Counted from the stretch's first letter, positions 8,865 through 18,698 are shown. The stretch is DNA of 64,000 bases from Zestomonas carbonaria (GCF_904061905.1 NZ_CAJFCI010000052.1:1-64000); one strand, 5' to 3'. The notes: a model not told the origin generated them from the sequence alone. Program-made: numbers and translations.

Positions 8865-9212
8865 TCAGGCCAGCGCGGCGGCGTAGTTGTCAGGCTTGAA
8901 GCCGACCAGGGTGCGATCGCCGAGGTCGAGCACCGGGCGCTTGATCATCGACGGCTGGGCGAGCATCAGCTCGATGGCCTTGGCCTCGTCGAGGTCGGCC
9001 TTCTGGGCGTCGTCCAGCTTGCGGAAGGTGGTGCCGGCACGGTTCAGCACGGTCTGCCAGCCGTGCTCGGCGCACCATTTCTGCAGGCTGGCGCGGTCGA
9101 TGCCGACCGCCTTGTAGTCGTGGAAGCCATAGTCCACGCGGTGTTCGTCGAGCCAGGCGCGGGCCTTTTTCATGGTGTCGCAGGCTTTGATGCCATAGAG
9201 GGTGTAAGGCAT
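8865..9212 (-). CDS. ArsC/Spx-family (YffB-like) protein
   Basis: A 115-residue thioredoxin-fold protein of the ArsC family. The single N-terminal cysteine sits in GIKACDTMKKA (Cys11), the position of the arsenate-reductase nucleophile. The rest matches the YffB branch, whose members bind glutathione but are not proven arsenate reductases. The C-terminal RPVLDLGDRTLVGF segment is also family-typical. An SD-like GAGGAAA precedes the ATG. It is transcribed with dapD, a pairing often seen in gamma-proteobacteria. The function is not established, and the arsenic name should not be taken as evidence for arsenic resistance. Confidence 0.85.
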   Translation of the reverse strand: MPYTLYGIKACDTMKKARAWLDEHRVDYGFHDYKAVGIDRASLQKWCAEHGWQTVLNRAGTTFRKLDDAQKADLDEAKAIELMLAQPSMIKRPVLDLGDRTLVGFKPDNYAAALA

Positions 9213-9489
9213 TGATTTTCCTCGAGAGAAAGGGGCTTCCCCGTGCTCCCCGAAATATCCAAGAAATTCAGGCCGTGGATTATGCCATGTCGTTCCGGCC
9301 GGCTGTCGGGATATGGGCGGCCATCTTTCCCGGCAGGTGATCCCGGCGCCAGCATTCGCTCCCGTTGTGACGAGCAGGGGTGTGGTGGTCTCGATGGCGA
9401 ACTTCTCGCGTGAAGTGCGTCACATTATTTAGACTACGCCTTTGCCATCACCGCCCCGCTCAGAGCAGCCGGGAACCCTGGAGCCAATA

Positions 9490-10050
9490 TTGACCCTCGC
9501 TTCCTTGCCGTCATTGCGACGGTTTTCCGTCTGCCTGGCCCTGCTCGGGGCGTGCCTGTCCGGGCCGATCCTGCGGGCCGAGGAGGCGCGGACGCTGCTG
9601 GCCCAGCAGAGCGAAGCCGTCGGCGAAGTGGTGCTCGGCATCCTCAGCTTCGTGCGCTGGCCGGATGAGCCCGGGGAGCTGCACTTGTGCGTGGTGGGGC
9701 CCACGGAGTTCGCCGACGACATATTGCAGGGTATGTCGCAGCCCAGCGGCAGGCCCGTGCATGCCCAGCGGCGCGCGTTGGACGATCCGCGACTCGCCAC
9801 GGAATGCCATGCGCTGTACCTCGGCGTGCTTTCCGACGCGGAGAACCGCCAGCTCTTCGAGCGGCTCGCGAACCATCCGGTGCTGTCGATCAGCGAGCAC
9901 GACCCGTCGTGCAGCGTGGGCAACATGTTCTGCCTGAACATCGGCCGTCCGCGGGTGACCTTCTCGATCAACCTCGATTCCGTGGCCCGGAGCGGCGTCC
10001 GCGTGCATCCGAACGTGCTCAAGCTGGCGCGCAGGAAGGCCGCGTCATGA
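9490..10050 (+). CDS. yfiR: YfiR, periplasmic repressor of the diguanylate cyclase YfiN
   Basis: A 186-residue exported protein with a signal peptide ending near GPILRA. In the YfiBNR system YfiR binds the periplasmic domain of YfiN and keeps it inactive. Misfolding, redox stress or capture by YfiB releases YfiN. Four cysteines occur with spacings of 39 and 7 residues, the same spacings as the two disulfides described for P. aeruginosa YfiR. No ATG is available. TTG at 9490 has GGAG seven bases upstream and gives a good signal peptide; a TTG at 9442 opens the frame earlier but has no ribosome-binding site. The gene ends in an ATGA overlap with yfiN. From memory, PAO1 carries yfiBNR at a different locus. 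Confidence 0.88.
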   Translation: MTLASLPSLRRFSVCLALLGACLSGPILRAEEARTLLAQQSEAVGEVVLGILSFVRWPDEPGELHLCVVGPTEFADDILQGMSQPSGRPVHAQRRALDDPRLATECHALYLGVLSDAENRQLFERLANHPVLSISEHDPSCSVGNMFCLNIGRPRVTFSINLDSVARSGVRVHPNVLKLARRKAAS

Positions 10051-11534
10051 GGATTCGTCGGCTGTTCTCGCTCCGCCCGGGCCGACCGTCGCTGCGGCGG
10101 GTCTTCTACCGCGCCAATCTGACGGTGGCGCTGGTCTCGGTCTGCATGGCCGGACTGGCGGTGACGGTGGTCGGCCTGCTGGCCCTGCGCGCCTATGCGG
10201 AGCACAACCTGCACCTGATCACCCGCTCCATGGCCTACACCACGGAAGCCGCGGTGGTGTTCCGGGACGCCGCGGCGGCAGAGGAGGCACTGCAGGCCAT
10301 CGCCGCCGAGGAAGAGGTGGCCGAGGCGGCGGTGTATGACGCCAATGGTCGTCGGCTGGCTGGCTATCAGCGCCCCAGCGGGCCGATGGTCGGCCTGGAG
10401 CGCCGGTTGACGGGCTGGCTGCTGGACGATGAATACAGCCGGCCGATCCTCCATAACGACAGGCGCATCGGCGAGGTGCGGGTGAGCGGTTCCGGCGGTG
10501 GCCTGCTGACCTTCCTGCTCACCGGGCTCGGCGGCACTTTCGCCGGGCTGCTGCTGGCCGCTCTGGGCGCCCTGCACCTGTCGCAGCGCATGGTGGCCAA
10601 GGTGCTCGGTCCGCTCGACCGCCTGGCCAGCGTGGCCCACGCGATACGCCGCGACCGCGATTTCGCCCAGCGCGTGCCGCCGGCCCGGATCGTCGAGCTC
10701 AACGAGCTGAGCGAGGATTTCAACGCCCTGCTCGACGAGCTGGATTCCTGGCAAACCCACCTCGAGAAGGAAAACGCTACCCTGGCGCACAAGGCCAGCC
10801 ACGACAGCCTCACCCGCTTGCCCAACCGCGCCTTCTTCGAGGGCCGCCTGAGCCGGGCGCTGCGCGATGTGGCGGCACACGGCCAGCGGGTCGCCGTACT
10901 GTTTATCGATAGCGACCGCTTCAAGTCGATCAACGACGAACTCGGCCATGCCGCCGGCGATGCCGTGCTGGTCAGCATCGCCACGCGTATCCGTGGGCAA
11001 CTGCGCGAAACCGATCTGGTGGCGCGCCTGGGCGGCGACGAGTTCGCGGTGCTGCTCTCGCCGGTAGCCAGCCCGGAGGATGCCGTGCGCATCGCCGACG
11101 ACATCATCGCCAGCATGGAACTGCCCATTCCGCTGCCGGATGGCGGCAGCGTGCGCACGTCCCTGACGATCGGCATCGCCCTGTGTCCGGAGCATGGCAG
11201 CACGCCGGAGGCGTTGCTGCGCAGCGCCGATCTCGCCATGTACCACGCCAAGCGCCGGCAGAGGGGAACCCGGCTCCTGGCGCAACAGCCCGTGTCACCC
11301 GTCCCCATCGAGAAACAGGAGAAGTCTCGTGAACCTGCCGAATCGCCTGCTCGCCCTGGTCCTGCTGACGCTTGCCCTGGCCGCCTGCCAGACGCAACCG
11401 CAGACCGGCCTGACGCCAGAACAGATAGCCGTCCTGAAACGGGAGGGGTTCCAGCCGACGGACGATGGGTGGGAGTTCGGCCTGTCCAGCAAGGTGCTGT
11501 TCGGCAACAACCTGGACGCCATCAACCACGATAG
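10047..11534 (+). CDS. yfiN: YfiN/TpbB membrane diguanylate cyclase with extended C-terminus
   Basis: This inner-membrane enzyme makes cyclic di-GMP from two GTP when YfiR releases it, driving surface attachment and biofilm growth. Order: membrane helix about 24-48, periplasmic PAS-like domain about 50-150, second helix about 155-180, HAMP about 180-235, and GGDEF domain from about 255. The motif GGDEF is at residues 329-333, with an RETD inhibitory site five residues before it, so product inhibition should be intact. The reading frame does not stop after the catalytic domain as in PAO1 YfiN (435 residues from memory). It runs to 495 residues and overlaps yfiB by about 206 bases. The last 70 residues are Pro/Arg/Gly-rich and look like an out-of-frame reading of yfiB. 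Confidence 0.9.
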   Translation: MRIRRLFSLRPGRPSLRRVFYRANLTVALVSVCMAGLAVTVVGLLALRAYAEHNLHLITRSMAYTTEAAVVFRDAAAAEEALQAIAAEEEVAEAAVYDANGRRLAGYQRPSGPMVGLERRLTGWLLDDEYSRPILHNDRRIGEVRVSGSGGGLLTFLLTGLGGTFAGLLLAALGALHLSQRMVAKVLGPLDRLASVAHAIRRDRDFAQRVPPARIVELNELSEDFNALLDELDSWQTHLEKENATLAHKASHDSLTRLPNRAFFEGRLSRALRDVAAHGQRVAVLFIDSDRFKSINDELGHAAGDAVLVSIATRIRGQLRETDLVARLGGDEFAVLLSPVASPEDAVRIADDIIASMELPIPLPDGGSVRTSLTIGIALCPEHGSTPEALLRSADLAMYHAKRRQRGTRLLAQQPVSPVPIEKQEKSREPAESPARPGPADACPGRLPDATADRPDARTDSRPETGGVPADGRWVGVRPVQQGAVRQQPGRHQPR

Positions 11535-11814
11535 CCGCGCCAACCTCGAGCGCATCGGGCGTGTCCTGCGCGAAGCCGGCCTCGACAGGCTGCGCCTGGA
11601 GGGGCATACCGACTCCTACGGCGAGCCCGATTACAACCGGGAGCTTTCGGTACGCCGCGCGAACGCGGTGGCGGAGGTGCTGATCAGCGCCGGCATGCGG
11701 CCCGAAAACCTGGAGATACGTGGCCTCGGCATGAGCAAGCCGGTGGCGGACAACAATACTCCCGACGGACGCATGGAGAACCGCCGGGTGGCGATCATCG
11801 TGCCGGTGGAGTGA
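11329..11814 (+). CDS. yfiB: YfiB, OmpA-like outer-membrane lipoprotein
   Basis: A 161-residue lipoprotein that sequesters YfiR at the outer membrane and peptidoglycan, thereby activating YfiN. A lipobox LAAC places the lipidated cysteine at residue 20. The OmpA-like peptidoglycan-binding domain follows, with the hallmark LEGHTDSYG and the LSVRRANAVAEVL helix, ending GRMENRRVAIIVPVE. The GTG start at 11329 is preceded by AGGAGAAG and begins deep inside the yfiN frame. A hairpin of GGGAAGCGCCC and GGGCGCTTCCC (11821-11849) follows and separates it from the convergent dapC. Confidence 0.9.
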   Translation: MNLPNRLLALVLLTLALAACQTQPQTGLTPEQIAVLKREGFQPTDDGWEFGLSSKVLFGNNLDAINHDSRANLERIGRVLREAGLDRLRLEGHTDSYGEPDYNRELSVRRANAVAEVLISAGMRPENLEIRGLGMSKPVADNNTPDGRMENRRVAIIVPVE

Positions 11815-11820
11815 GCGGCC

Positions 11821-11849
11821 GGGAAGCGCCCTGGCGCCGGGCGCTTCCC
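11821..11849. terminator. bidirectional hairpin between yfiB and dapC
   Basis: A perfect 11-bp inverted repeat (GGGAAGCGCCC facing GGGCGCTTCCC, 7-base loop) lies between two convergent genes. There is no strong T run on either side, so it may act as a weak or Rho-assisted terminator for both. Confidence 0.6.
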
Positions 11850-11871
11850 GCCTGTTGGAGGGGGAGGGCTC

Positions 11872-13068
11872 TCAGAGCCCTTCGGTGAAGCGGCGGATGC
11901 GTTGCGCGGCTTCCACGCATTCGGCCAGCGGCGCGACCAGGGCCATGCGCACGCGACCGGCGCCGGGGCTGACGCCATCCACCTCGCGGGACAGGTAGGA
12001 GCCCGGCACCACGGTGACGTGTTCGCGGACGAACAGCTCGCGGGTGAAGGTCTGGTCGTCCACCGGGGTCTTCGGCCACAGGTAGAAGCCGCCGTCCGGG
12101 CGCTGCACGTCCAGCACGCCGGAGAGAATGTCCAGCACCGCATCGAATTTCTCGCGGTACAGGTCGCGGTTGGCGCGCACGTGGTCTTCGTCATTCCAGG
12201 CGGCGATGCTCGCCAGTTGGGTCTGCACCGGCATGGCGCAGCCGTGGTAGGTGCGGTAGAGCAGGAAGGCCTTGAGGATATCGGCGTCGCCGGCCACGAA
12301 GCCGGAGCGCAGGCCCGGCAGGTTGGAGCGCTTGGACAGGCTGTGGAACACCACGCAGCGCTTGAAGTCGCTGCGGCCCAGCTCGGCGCAGGCGGTCAGC
12401 AGGCCGGGCGGCGGGTTCCGTTCGTCGAAGTACAGCTCGCTGTAGCACTCGTCGGCGGCGATCACGAAGTCGTGCTCGTCGGCCAGGGCGATCAGCTTCT
12501 TCAGGACCTCCAGCGGCACCAGCGCGCCGGTGGGGTTGCCCGGCGAGCAGAGGAACAGCACCTGGGTGCGCTGCCAGACGTCGGCGGGCACCGCATCGAA
12601 GTCCGGGTTGAAGCCGTTCCCGGCCAGGCACGGCAGGTAGTGCGGGGTGGCGCCGGCGAGCAGGGCGGCGCCTTCGTAGATCTGGTAGAAGGGATTGGGG
12701 CTGACCACCAGGCCGGCGTCGTTACGGTTGACCACGGTCTGGGTGAAGGCGAACAGCGCCTCGCGGGTGCCGTTGACCGGCAATACGTGGCGCGCCGCGT
12801 CCAGCCAGCCGGTGGGTACCTTGAAACGCCGCTCGCACCACAGGGCGATGCTCTGGCGCAGTTCGGGGATGCCCAGGGTGGTCGGGTAGACCGCCAGTTT
12901 CTCCAGGTTCGCGGCAAGCGCCTCGGCGACGAAGCTCGGCGAACGGTGCTTGGGCTCGCCGATGGACAGCGCGATCGGCGCCTTGTCCGCCGGCGGCTGG
13001 GCGCCGGCGAGCAGGGTGCGGAGTTTCTCGAAGGGGTAGGGCTGGAGCTGGTTCAAGGCGTCGTTCAT
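11872..13068 (-). CDS. dapC: succinyldiaminopimelate transaminase
   Basis: A 398-residue fold-type I PLP aminotransferase. In Pseudomonas this DapC forms N-succinyl-LL-diaminopimelate from the keto precursor with glutamate as amino donor. The PLP-contact region reads AADECYSELYF, the PLP lysine is in VFHSLSKRSNLPGLRSGF and the substrate-carboxylate arginine region lies near the C-terminus. The assignment as DapC over other class I aminotransferases rests on the close order map-glnD-dapC and the nearby dapD, which matches PAO1 from memory. It is followed by the bidirectional hairpin at 11821. AGGAAA precedes the ATG. Confidence 0.88.
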   Translation of the reverse strand: MNDALNQLQPYPFEKLRTLLAGAQPPADKAPIALSIGEPKHRSPSFVAEALAANLEKLAVYPTTLGIPELRQSIALWCERRFKVPTGWLDAARHVLPVNGTREALFAFTQTVVNRNDAGLVVSPNPFYQIYEGAALLAGATPHYLPCLAGNGFNPDFDAVPADVWQRTQVLFLCSPGNPTGALVPLEVLKKLIALADEHDFVIAADECYSELYFDERNPPPGLLTACAELGRSDFKRCVVFHSLSKRSNLPGLRSGFVAGDADILKAFLLYRTYHGCAMPVQTQLASIAAWNDEDHVRANRDLYREKFDAVLDILSGVLDVQRPDGGFYLWPKTPVDDQTFTRELFVREHVTVVPGSYLSREVDGVSPGAGRVRMALVAPLAECVEAAQRIRRFTEGL

Positions 13069-13089
13069 TTCGGTTTCCTGGCGACCGGC

Positions 13090-13135
13090 GTGCCGGTGCT
13101 TGCCGCTTGTGGCTTGCAGCTTGCCGCTGCGGTTC
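13090..13135. repeat. heptad-period repeat element, copy 2 (single arm)
   Basis: GCTTGCC/GCTTGTG/GCTTGCA/GCTTGCC/GCTGCGG units with 7-base period fill the gap between glnD and dapC. Only the GCTT-type arm is clear here. Confidence 0.65.
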
Positions 13136-15838
13136 TCAAATACTGATCCGGCTGATTGCGCTGGCCGTATCGCGGGTCGGCGATAGCTGCTCGATGATCG
13201 CCTGCTGCAGGCGGGCGCAGAGTTCCGGATCGGACAGCGGCTGGTTGTGCGCGTCGGTGATGAAGAACACGTCCTCGATGCGCTCGCCGAGGGTGGCGAT
13301 CTTGGCGTTCTGCAGCGACAGGTCGAAGTCGAGGAAGATCTTGCCGATCCGCGCCAGGAGGCCAGGGCGGTCCGGCGCGGTGATCTCCAGCATGGTCACC
13401 GGCCGCTGGGCATCGTTGGAGATGGTCACCTGCGGCGCGAAGGCGAAGTGCTTGAGCTGGCGCGGCACGCGGCGCTGGATGATCGCCGGGTAGTCGTCGG
13501 GGTTCTTCAGCGCGTCCACCAGGCCCTGGCGGATTTCCCTGATCCTGGCGGGGTTGTCGCCGATCTGGCCGCCATCGGCGTCGAGCACTATGTAGGTGTC
13601 GAGGGTGAACTGGCTGGTCGAGGTGATCACCCGGGCGTCATGGATGTTCAGGTTGAGCTGGTCCATGGCCGCCACGGTCACCGCGAAGAAATCGTGCTGG
13701 TCCGGCGCATAGATGAAGATCTGCGTGCCGCCCTCGAACTCGCGCTGGGTGGTTTCCTTGATCAGCACCAGCGGGCCGCCGTCCTGCGGGTGCTGGAGGA
13801 TCGCCTCGGTGTGCCAGGCCACATCGCCGGCGGTGTGGCGCAGGAAGTAGTCGTCGCCGAGCTGCGACCATAGCTGCTCGGCGTCGTCCTGATCGACGCC
13901 GGCGCGCACCAGGATGTCCAGCGCGGCGCTCTGCGTGCGGCGGATCTGCTCCTCGCGGTCCAGCGGATTCTCCAGGCCACGGCGCAGGGCGCGCTTGGTC
14001 TCGGTGTAGAGCTGGCGCAGCAGGCTGGCGCGCCAGGAGTTCCACAGGCTGGGGTTGGTGGCGTTGATGTCGGCGATGGTCAGCACGTAGAGGTAGTCGA
14101 GGTGCGTCTGGTCGCCGACCTGCTGGGCGAAGTCGTGGATCACCTGCGGGTCGGAGAGGTCCTTGCGCTGCGCGGTGGTGGACATCACCAGGTGGTTCCT
14201 GACCAGCCAGGCGACCAGCCGGCTGTCCCAGGCGGGCAACTGGTGGCGGGCGCAGAACGCCTCGGCGTCCAGGGCGCCGAGCTCCGAGTGGTCGCCGCCA
14301 CGGCCCTTGCCGATGTCGTGGTAGAGCCCGGCCAGGTAGATCAGCTCGGGCTTGGGCAGCTTGTCGATGACCTTGCTGGCCAGCGGGAACTTCTCGGCCA
14401 GCTCCGGCCATTTCAGTTTGCGCAGGTGCTTGATCAGGTTCAGGGTGTGGGCGTCGACCGTGTAGATGTGGAACAGGTCGTGCTGCATCTGCCCGACGAT
14501 ATGGCCGAACTCCGGCAGGTAGCGGCCGAGGATGCCGTAGCGGTTCATCCGCCGCAGGTTGCGGTGGATGCCCTGGCGGCACTTGAACAGCTCGATGAAC
14601 AGGCTGGTGTTGCGGATGTCGTTGCGGAAGTCGTCGTCGATCAGGTGGCGATGGTCGCGCAGCAGGCGGATGGTGTCGGCGCGCACGCCCTTGATCTCCG
14701 GGTGCTGGGCCATCAGCACGAAGATCTCCATGATCGCGAACGGGGTGCGCTTGAAGACGTTCGGGTGGGTCACCTCGATGTAGTCGTCGCGCACCTGGAA
14801 GCGGCTGTTCAGTGGGCGTGCCTGGCCGCTCTCGCCGGCGCCGAGGATGGCTTCCTCGAAGTGCAGGACGATCAGTTCGCTCAGCTCGGCGATGCTCATC
14901 ACCGTGCGGTAGTACTTCTGCATGAAGCGCTCGATGGTCCGCTTGGCGTCGCTGCCCTCGAAGCCGAGCAGGCCGGCGATGCCGAGCTGGTAGTCGAACA
15001 GCAGGCGGTCCTCGGCGCGGCCGGCGAGCATGTGCAGGGCGTAGCGCACCTTCCAGAGGAATTCCTGGGACGAGGCGAGCAGGGCGTATTCGCTTTCCAG
15101 CAGGAAGCCCTGGCCGACCATGGCGTGCAGGTTGAGGGTGCCGAAATGACGGCGGGCCACCCAGAGGATGGTCTGGATATCGCGCAGGCCGCCGGGCGAG
15201 CCCTTCACGTTGGGCTCGAGGTTGTATTCGGTGTCGTTGTACTTGGCGTGGCGGGCGCGCTGCTCCTTGCGCTTGGCGAGGAAGAAGTGCCGGCTCGGCC
15301 ACATCCGTTCGGTGCTGGTGACCTCGATCATGCGCTGGCGCAGGCGTTCGGGGCCGGCGATGGTGCGGCTTTCCATCAGGTTGGTGATCACCGTCAGGTC
15401 GGCGCGCGCCTCCTCGGCGCATTCGTCCACCGAGCGCACGCTCTGGCCGACTTCCAGGCCGATGTCCCAGAGCAGGGTGAGGAAGCGTTCGATCGGCTCG
15501 CGGAAGGTCTCGTGGTCGGCGCTGTCGAGCAGGATCAACAGGTCGATGTCCGAGTAGGGGTGCAGTTCGCCGCGCCCGTAGCCGCCCACCGCCAGCAGGG
15601 CGATGTCGGCGTCCTCGCTCCAGTCGAGGCGCGCCCAGGCCTCGCGGAGGATCTGGTCGACGAACCAGGCGCGGTCCTCGACCAGGCGGCGGATGTCGCG
15701 ACCCTTGCGGAAGCGCGCATCGAGCACCTCGTGGGCGCCGCGGATGGCCTTCTTGAAGGCGGCGATCGGGCTGGCCTTCAGGGCCAGCTCGGCCTGGAAC
15801 TGTCCGCGGTCGAAAAGCTCGGGATCCACCTGCGGCAT
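13136..15838 (-). CDS. glnD: [protein-PII] uridylyltransferase / uridylyl-removing enzyme
   Basis: A 900-residue bifunctional sensor of glutamine that uridylylates PII when nitrogen is scarce and removes UMP when glutamine is plentiful. The nucleotidyltransferase active site is visible as GGYGRGE (residues 85-91) with SDIDLL (96-101). The HD-type hydrolase domain carries YHDIGKG with His507 and Asp508. Two C-terminal ACT domains follow, for example [20 protein letters not shown], and bind glutamine. Length equals the usual Pseudomonas form. It sits 34 bases after map on the same strand, probably co-transcribed with map and dapC. Confidence 0.95.
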   Translation of the reverse strand: MPQVDPELFDRGQFQAELALKASPIAAFKKAIRGAHEVLDARFRKGRDIRRLVEDRAWFVDQILREAWARLDWSEDADIALLAVGGYGRGELHPYSDIDLLILLDSADHETFREPIERFLTLLWDIGLEVGQSVRSVDECAEEARADLTVITNLMESRTIAGPERLRQRMIEVTSTERMWPSRHFFLAKRKEQRARHAKYNDTEYNLEPNVKGSPGGLRDIQTILWVARRHFGTLNLHAMVGQGFLLESEYALLASSQEFLWKVRYALHMLAGRAEDRLLFDYQLGIAGLLGFEGSDAKRTIERFMQKYYRTVMSIAELSELIVLHFEEAILGAGESGQARPLNSRFQVRDDYIEVTHPNVFKRTPFAIMEIFVLMAQHPEIKGVRADTIRLLRDHRHLIDDDFRNDIRNTSLFIELFKCRQGIHRNLRRMNRYGILGRYLPEFGHIVGQMQHDLFHIYTVDAHTLNLIKHLRKLKWPELAEKFPLASKVIDKLPKPELIYLAGLYHDIGKGRGGDHSELGALDAEAFCARHQLPAWDSRLVAWLVRNHLVMSTTAQRKDLSDPQVIHDFAQQVGDQTHLDYLYVLTIADINATNPSLWNSWRASLLRQLYTETKRALRRGLENPLDREEQIRRTQSAALDILVRAGVDQDDAEQLWSQLGDDYFLRHTAGDVAWHTEAILQHPQDGGPLVLIKETTQREFEGGTQIFIYAPDQHDFFAVTVAAMDQLNLNIHDARVITSTSQFTLDTYIVLDADGGQIGDNPARIREIRQGLVDALKNPDDYPAIIQRRVPRQLKHFAFAPQVTISNDAQRPVTMLEITAPDRPGLLARIGKIFLDFDLSLQNAKIATLGERIEDVFFITDAHNQPLSDPELCARLQQAIIEQLSPTRDTASAISRISI

Positions 15839-15872
15839 GTCGCCTTCCTTATATATGAGCAGCGCCGCGGGT

Positions 15873-16658
15873 TCAGTGCGGCGAGGTGCGCGCGATGGTG
15901 TCGTCGCTGCGCAGGGTGAAGATCTCGTAGCCGTCGGCCGTCACCAGCACGGTGTGCTCCCACTGCGCGGACAGCTTGCGGTCCTTGGTGATTGCGGTCC
16001 AGCCGTCGCCGAGCAGGCGGGTTTCCGGGCGTCCCTGGTTGATCATCGGCTCGATGGTGAAGGTCATGCCTTCCTTGAGCTCCATGCCGGTGCCGGCGCG
16101 GCCGTAGTGCAGCACCTGCGGCTCTTCGTGGAACACCGCGCCGATGCCGTGGCCGCAGTACTCGCGGACCACCGAGAAGCCGTTCTTCTCGGCGTGCTTC
16201 TGGATCACTTCGCCGATGTCGCCGAGGCGGGTGCCTGGGCGGACCAGCTCGATGCCCTTGTACATGCACTCCTGGGTGATCCGGCTCAGGCGTTCGGCCC
16301 ACTCGGGCACCTTGCCGACCATGAACATCTTGCTGGTGTCGCCGTGGTAGCCGTCCTTGATCACGGTGACGTCGATGTTCAGGACGTCGCCATCCTTCAG
16401 CGGCTTGTCGTTGGGAATGCCGTGGCAGACCACGTGGTTGACCGAGGTACAGATCGACTTGGGGAAGCCCTTGTAGTTGAGCGGCGCGGGGATGGCCTGC
16501 TGCACGTCGACGATATAGTCATGGCAGATGCGGTCCAGCTCCTCGGTGGTGACGCCGGGCTTGACGTGTTCCCCGATCATTTCCAGCACTTCGGCGGCCA
16601 GGCGGCCGGCGATGCGCATTTTCTCGATTTCCTCGGGCGTCTTGATGGTGACGGTCAT
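15873..16658 (-). CDS. map: methionine aminopeptidase, type I
   Basis: A 261-residue metalloenzyme that removes the initiator methionine from nascent proteins. Metal ligands of the pita-bread fold are visible: the two Asp in [16 protein letters not shown], His in [12 protein letters not shown], Glu in FTIEP and Glu in QWEHTVLV. There is no N-terminal zinc-finger extension (type Ia). ATG at 16658 gives the standard length; an upstream in-frame extension to 16736 lies in repeat sequence and is not credible. It is divergent from rpsB, an arrangement conserved widely in gamma-proteobacteria. Confidence 0.95.
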   Translation of the reverse strand: MTVTIKTPEEIEKMRIAGRLAAEVLEMIGEHVKPGVTTEELDRICHDYIVDVQQAIPAPLNYKGFPKSICTSVNHVVCHGIPNDKPLKDGDVLNIDVTVIKDGYHGDTSKMFMVGKVPEWAERLSRITQECMYKGIELVRPGTRLGDIGEVIQKHAEKNGFSVVREYCGHGIGAVFHEEPQVLHYGRAGTGMELKEGMTFTIEPMINQGRPETRLLGDGWTAITKDRKLSAQWEHTVLVTADGYEIFTLRSDDTIARTSPH

Positions 16659-16727
16659 GGGGCTCTCTGGCACGTAAGGAAAGGGCGTTATCTTAACAGC
16701 TTCGAACCGCAAGCCCCAAAGGCCGCG

Positions 16728-16813
16728 GCAAGCCACAAGCTACAAGCTGAACGGTATGTGCGCCGATGAGAAGCTTCGCCTCTGCTTGCAGCTTGAGGCT
16801 TGTAGCTTGTGGC
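16728..16813. repeat. heptad-period inverted repeat element, copy 3
   Basis: The left arm has GCAAGCC/ACAAGCT/ACAAGCT; the right arm has GCTTGCA/GCTTGAG/GCTTGTA/GCTTGTG. They flank a unique centre of about 35 bases. The element lies in the divergent map-rpsB region, just upstream of the rpsB promoter. Confidence 0.75.
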
Positions 16814-16962
16814 TGCCTTTTGTGGTATAAAACGCGCCGCTTTACGGGCATGGCGTCCGCGAAGCATTAACCCACACACGTATCGACACGATTTCCTGGG
16901 TGCCTGAAAGGGTTGGAAATTGGGATGCGTGGAGGCCTAACCCGACTTATCAAGGAACTATC
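16800..16962 (+). promoter_or_regulatory. rpsB promoter and leader region
   Basis: A TATAAA at 16826-16831 is a good -10 candidate, with a weak TTGTAG-like -35 upstream at a long spacing. Transcription would begin near 16838 and give a leader of about 125 bases before rpsB. Long rpsB leaders bind ribosomal protein S2 in related bacteria, which suggests autoregulation, but no structure was demonstrated here. Confidence 0.4.
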
Positions 16963-17703
16963 ATGTCCCAAGTCAATATGCGCGATATGCTGAAGGCCGG
17001 TGTGCACTTCGGCCACCAGACCCGTTACTGGAACCCGAAAATGGGCAAGTTCATTTTCGGTGCGCGTAACAAGATTCACATCATCAACCTGGAACAGACC
17101 CTGCCGATGTTCAACGAAGCCCTGGGTTTCGTTGAGAAGCTGGCTGCCGGCAAGAACAAGATCCTGTTCGTCGGTACCAAGCGTTCCGCCAGCAAGATCG
17201 TCGCCGAAGAAGCTGCCCGTTGCGGCATGCCTTATGTCGACCACCGCTGGCTGGGCGGCATGCTGACCAACTACAAGACCATCCGTGCTTCGATCAAGCG
17301 CCTGCGCGAGCTGGAAACCCAGTCCCAGGACGGCACCTTCGCCAAGCTGACCAAGAAAGAAGCGCTGATGCGTACCCGCGACCTGGAGAAACTGGATCGC
17401 AGCCTGGGCGGTATCAAGGACATGGGCGGCCTGCCGGACGCACTGTTCGTGATCGACGTCGACCACGAGCGCATCGCCATCTCCGAAGCCAACAAGCTGG
17501 GCATCCCGGTCATCGGCGTCGTCGATACCAACAGCAGCCCGGAAGGCGTCGACTACGTGATCCCCGGCAACGATGACGCCATCCGCGCCATCCAGTTGTA
17601 CATGGGTTCCATGTCCGAAGCCGTGATCCGCGGCCGCGGCAACGCTGTTGGCGGCGCCGACGAGTTCGTCGAAGAAGCCGCCTCCGAGGCCAGCGAAGGC
17701 TGA
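16963..17703 (+). CDS. rpsB: 30S ribosomal protein S2
   Basis: A 246-residue small-subunit protein needed for recruitment of S1 and for initiation. Family-typical segments are [19 protein letters not shown] at the start, the central [14 protein letters not shown] and [23 protein letters not shown] at 16963 has AAGGAACT upstream and gives the standard Pseudomonas length. An intrinsic terminator/attenuator lies between it and tsf, the usual rpsB-tsf arrangement that lets S2 and EF-Ts be expressed at different levels. Confidence 0.97.
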   Translation: MSQVNMRDMLKAGVHFGHQTRYWNPKMGKFIFGARNKIHIINLEQTLPMFNEALGFVEKLAAGKNKILFVGTKRSASKIVAEEAARCGMPYVDHRWLGGMLTNYKTIRASIKRLRELETQSQDGTFAKLTKKEALMRTRDLEKLDRSLGGIKDMGGLPDALFVIDVDHERIAISEANKLGIPVIGVVDTNSSPEGVDYVIPGNDDAIRAIQLYMGSMSEAVIRGRGNAVGGADEFVEEAASEASEG

Positions 17704-17733
17704 TAGCGGGCGACTGACGTTTCCCGTTGCGCG

Positions 17734-17757
17734 AAAAGGGGGCTAGGCCCCCTTTTT
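17734..17757 (+). terminator. rpsB-tsf intrinsic terminator/attenuator
   Basis: GGGGGC and GCCCCC form a 6-bp stem with a TAG loop (17738-17752), extended by flanking AAAA/TTTTT. The T run is on the plus strand. Partial readthrough into tsf is expected. Confidence 0.8.
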
Positions 17758-17828
17758 GCCACTTTGGAATTAGCGCACCCGGGCAGCCGGGTGGAATGGT
17801 CTAACACCGTTTCTAGAGGATTTTGAAC

Positions 17829-18698
17829 ATGGCAGAAATTACCGCAGCCCTGGTTAAAGAACTGCGCGAGCGTACCGGCCAAGGCATGATGGAGTGCAAG
17901 AAGGCACTGGTCGCCGCCGATGGTGACATCGAGAAGGCCATCGACGACATGCGCGCTTCCGGCGCCATCAAGGCCGCCAAGAAGGCTGGCAACATCGCCG
18001 CCGAAGGTTCCATCGCCGTGAAAGTGGCCGATGACAACAAGGCCGCCGTGATCATCGAAGTCAACTCGCAGACCGACTTCCTGGCCCTGCAGGACGACTT
18101 CAAGGCCTTCGTGGCCGAGAGCCTGAGCGAAGCCTTCGAGCAGAAGCTGACCGACGCCGCTCCGCTGATCGCTTCCCGCGAATCCGCTCGCGAAGCCCTG
18201 GTCGCCAAGTGCGGCGAGAACGTCAACATCCGCCGTCTGACCCGCGTCGAAGGTGATGTGGTCGGCGCCTACCTGCACGGCCACCGTATCGGCGTGCTGG
18301 TTGCCCTGAAGGGCGGCAGCCCGGAACTGGCCAAGGACATCGCCATGCATGTCGCCGCCAGCAACCCGCAGTTCCTGAGCCCGGCCGAGGTTTCCGAAGA
18401 AGCCGTCGCCAAGGAAAAGGAAATCTTCCTGGCCCTGAACGCCGACAAGATCGCCGGCAAGCCGGAAAACATCGTCGAGAACATGGTCAAGGGCCGTATC
18501 AGCAAGTTCCTCGCCGAGGCCAGCCTGGTCGAGCAGCCGTTCGTCAAGAACCCCGACGTCAAGGTCGGCGAACTGGCCAAGCAGGCCGGTGCCGAGATCG
18601 TTTCCTTCACTCGCTACGAAGTCGGTGAAGGCATCCAGAAGGCCGAAGTGGACTTCGCTGCCGAGGTTGCTGCTCAGGTAGCCGCTTCCAAGCAGTAA
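17829..18698 (+). CDS. tsf: translation elongation factor Ts
   Basis: A 289-residue guanine-nucleotide exchange factor for EF-Tu. The N-terminal UBA-like domain reads MAEITAALVKELRERTGQGM, followed by the TDFL (QTDFLAL) motif that contacts EF-Tu and the coiled-coil/core subdomains. The start at 17829 was chosen over the TTG at 17823, which adds two residues. A strong terminator follows at 18721. Confidence 0.97.
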   Translation: MAEITAALVKELRERTGQGMMECKKALVAADGDIEKAIDDMRASGAIKAAKKAGNIAAEGSIAVKVADDNKAAVIIEVNSQTDFLALQDDFKAFVAESLSEAFEQKLTDAAPLIASRESAREALVAKCGENVNIRRLTRVEGDVVGAYLHGHRIGVLVALKGGSPELAKDIAMHVAASNPQFLSPAEVSEEAVAKEKEIFLALNADKIAGKPENIVENMVKGRISKFLAEASLVEQPFVKNPDVKVGELAKQAGAEIVSFTRYEVGEGIQKAEVDFAAEVAAQVAASKQ

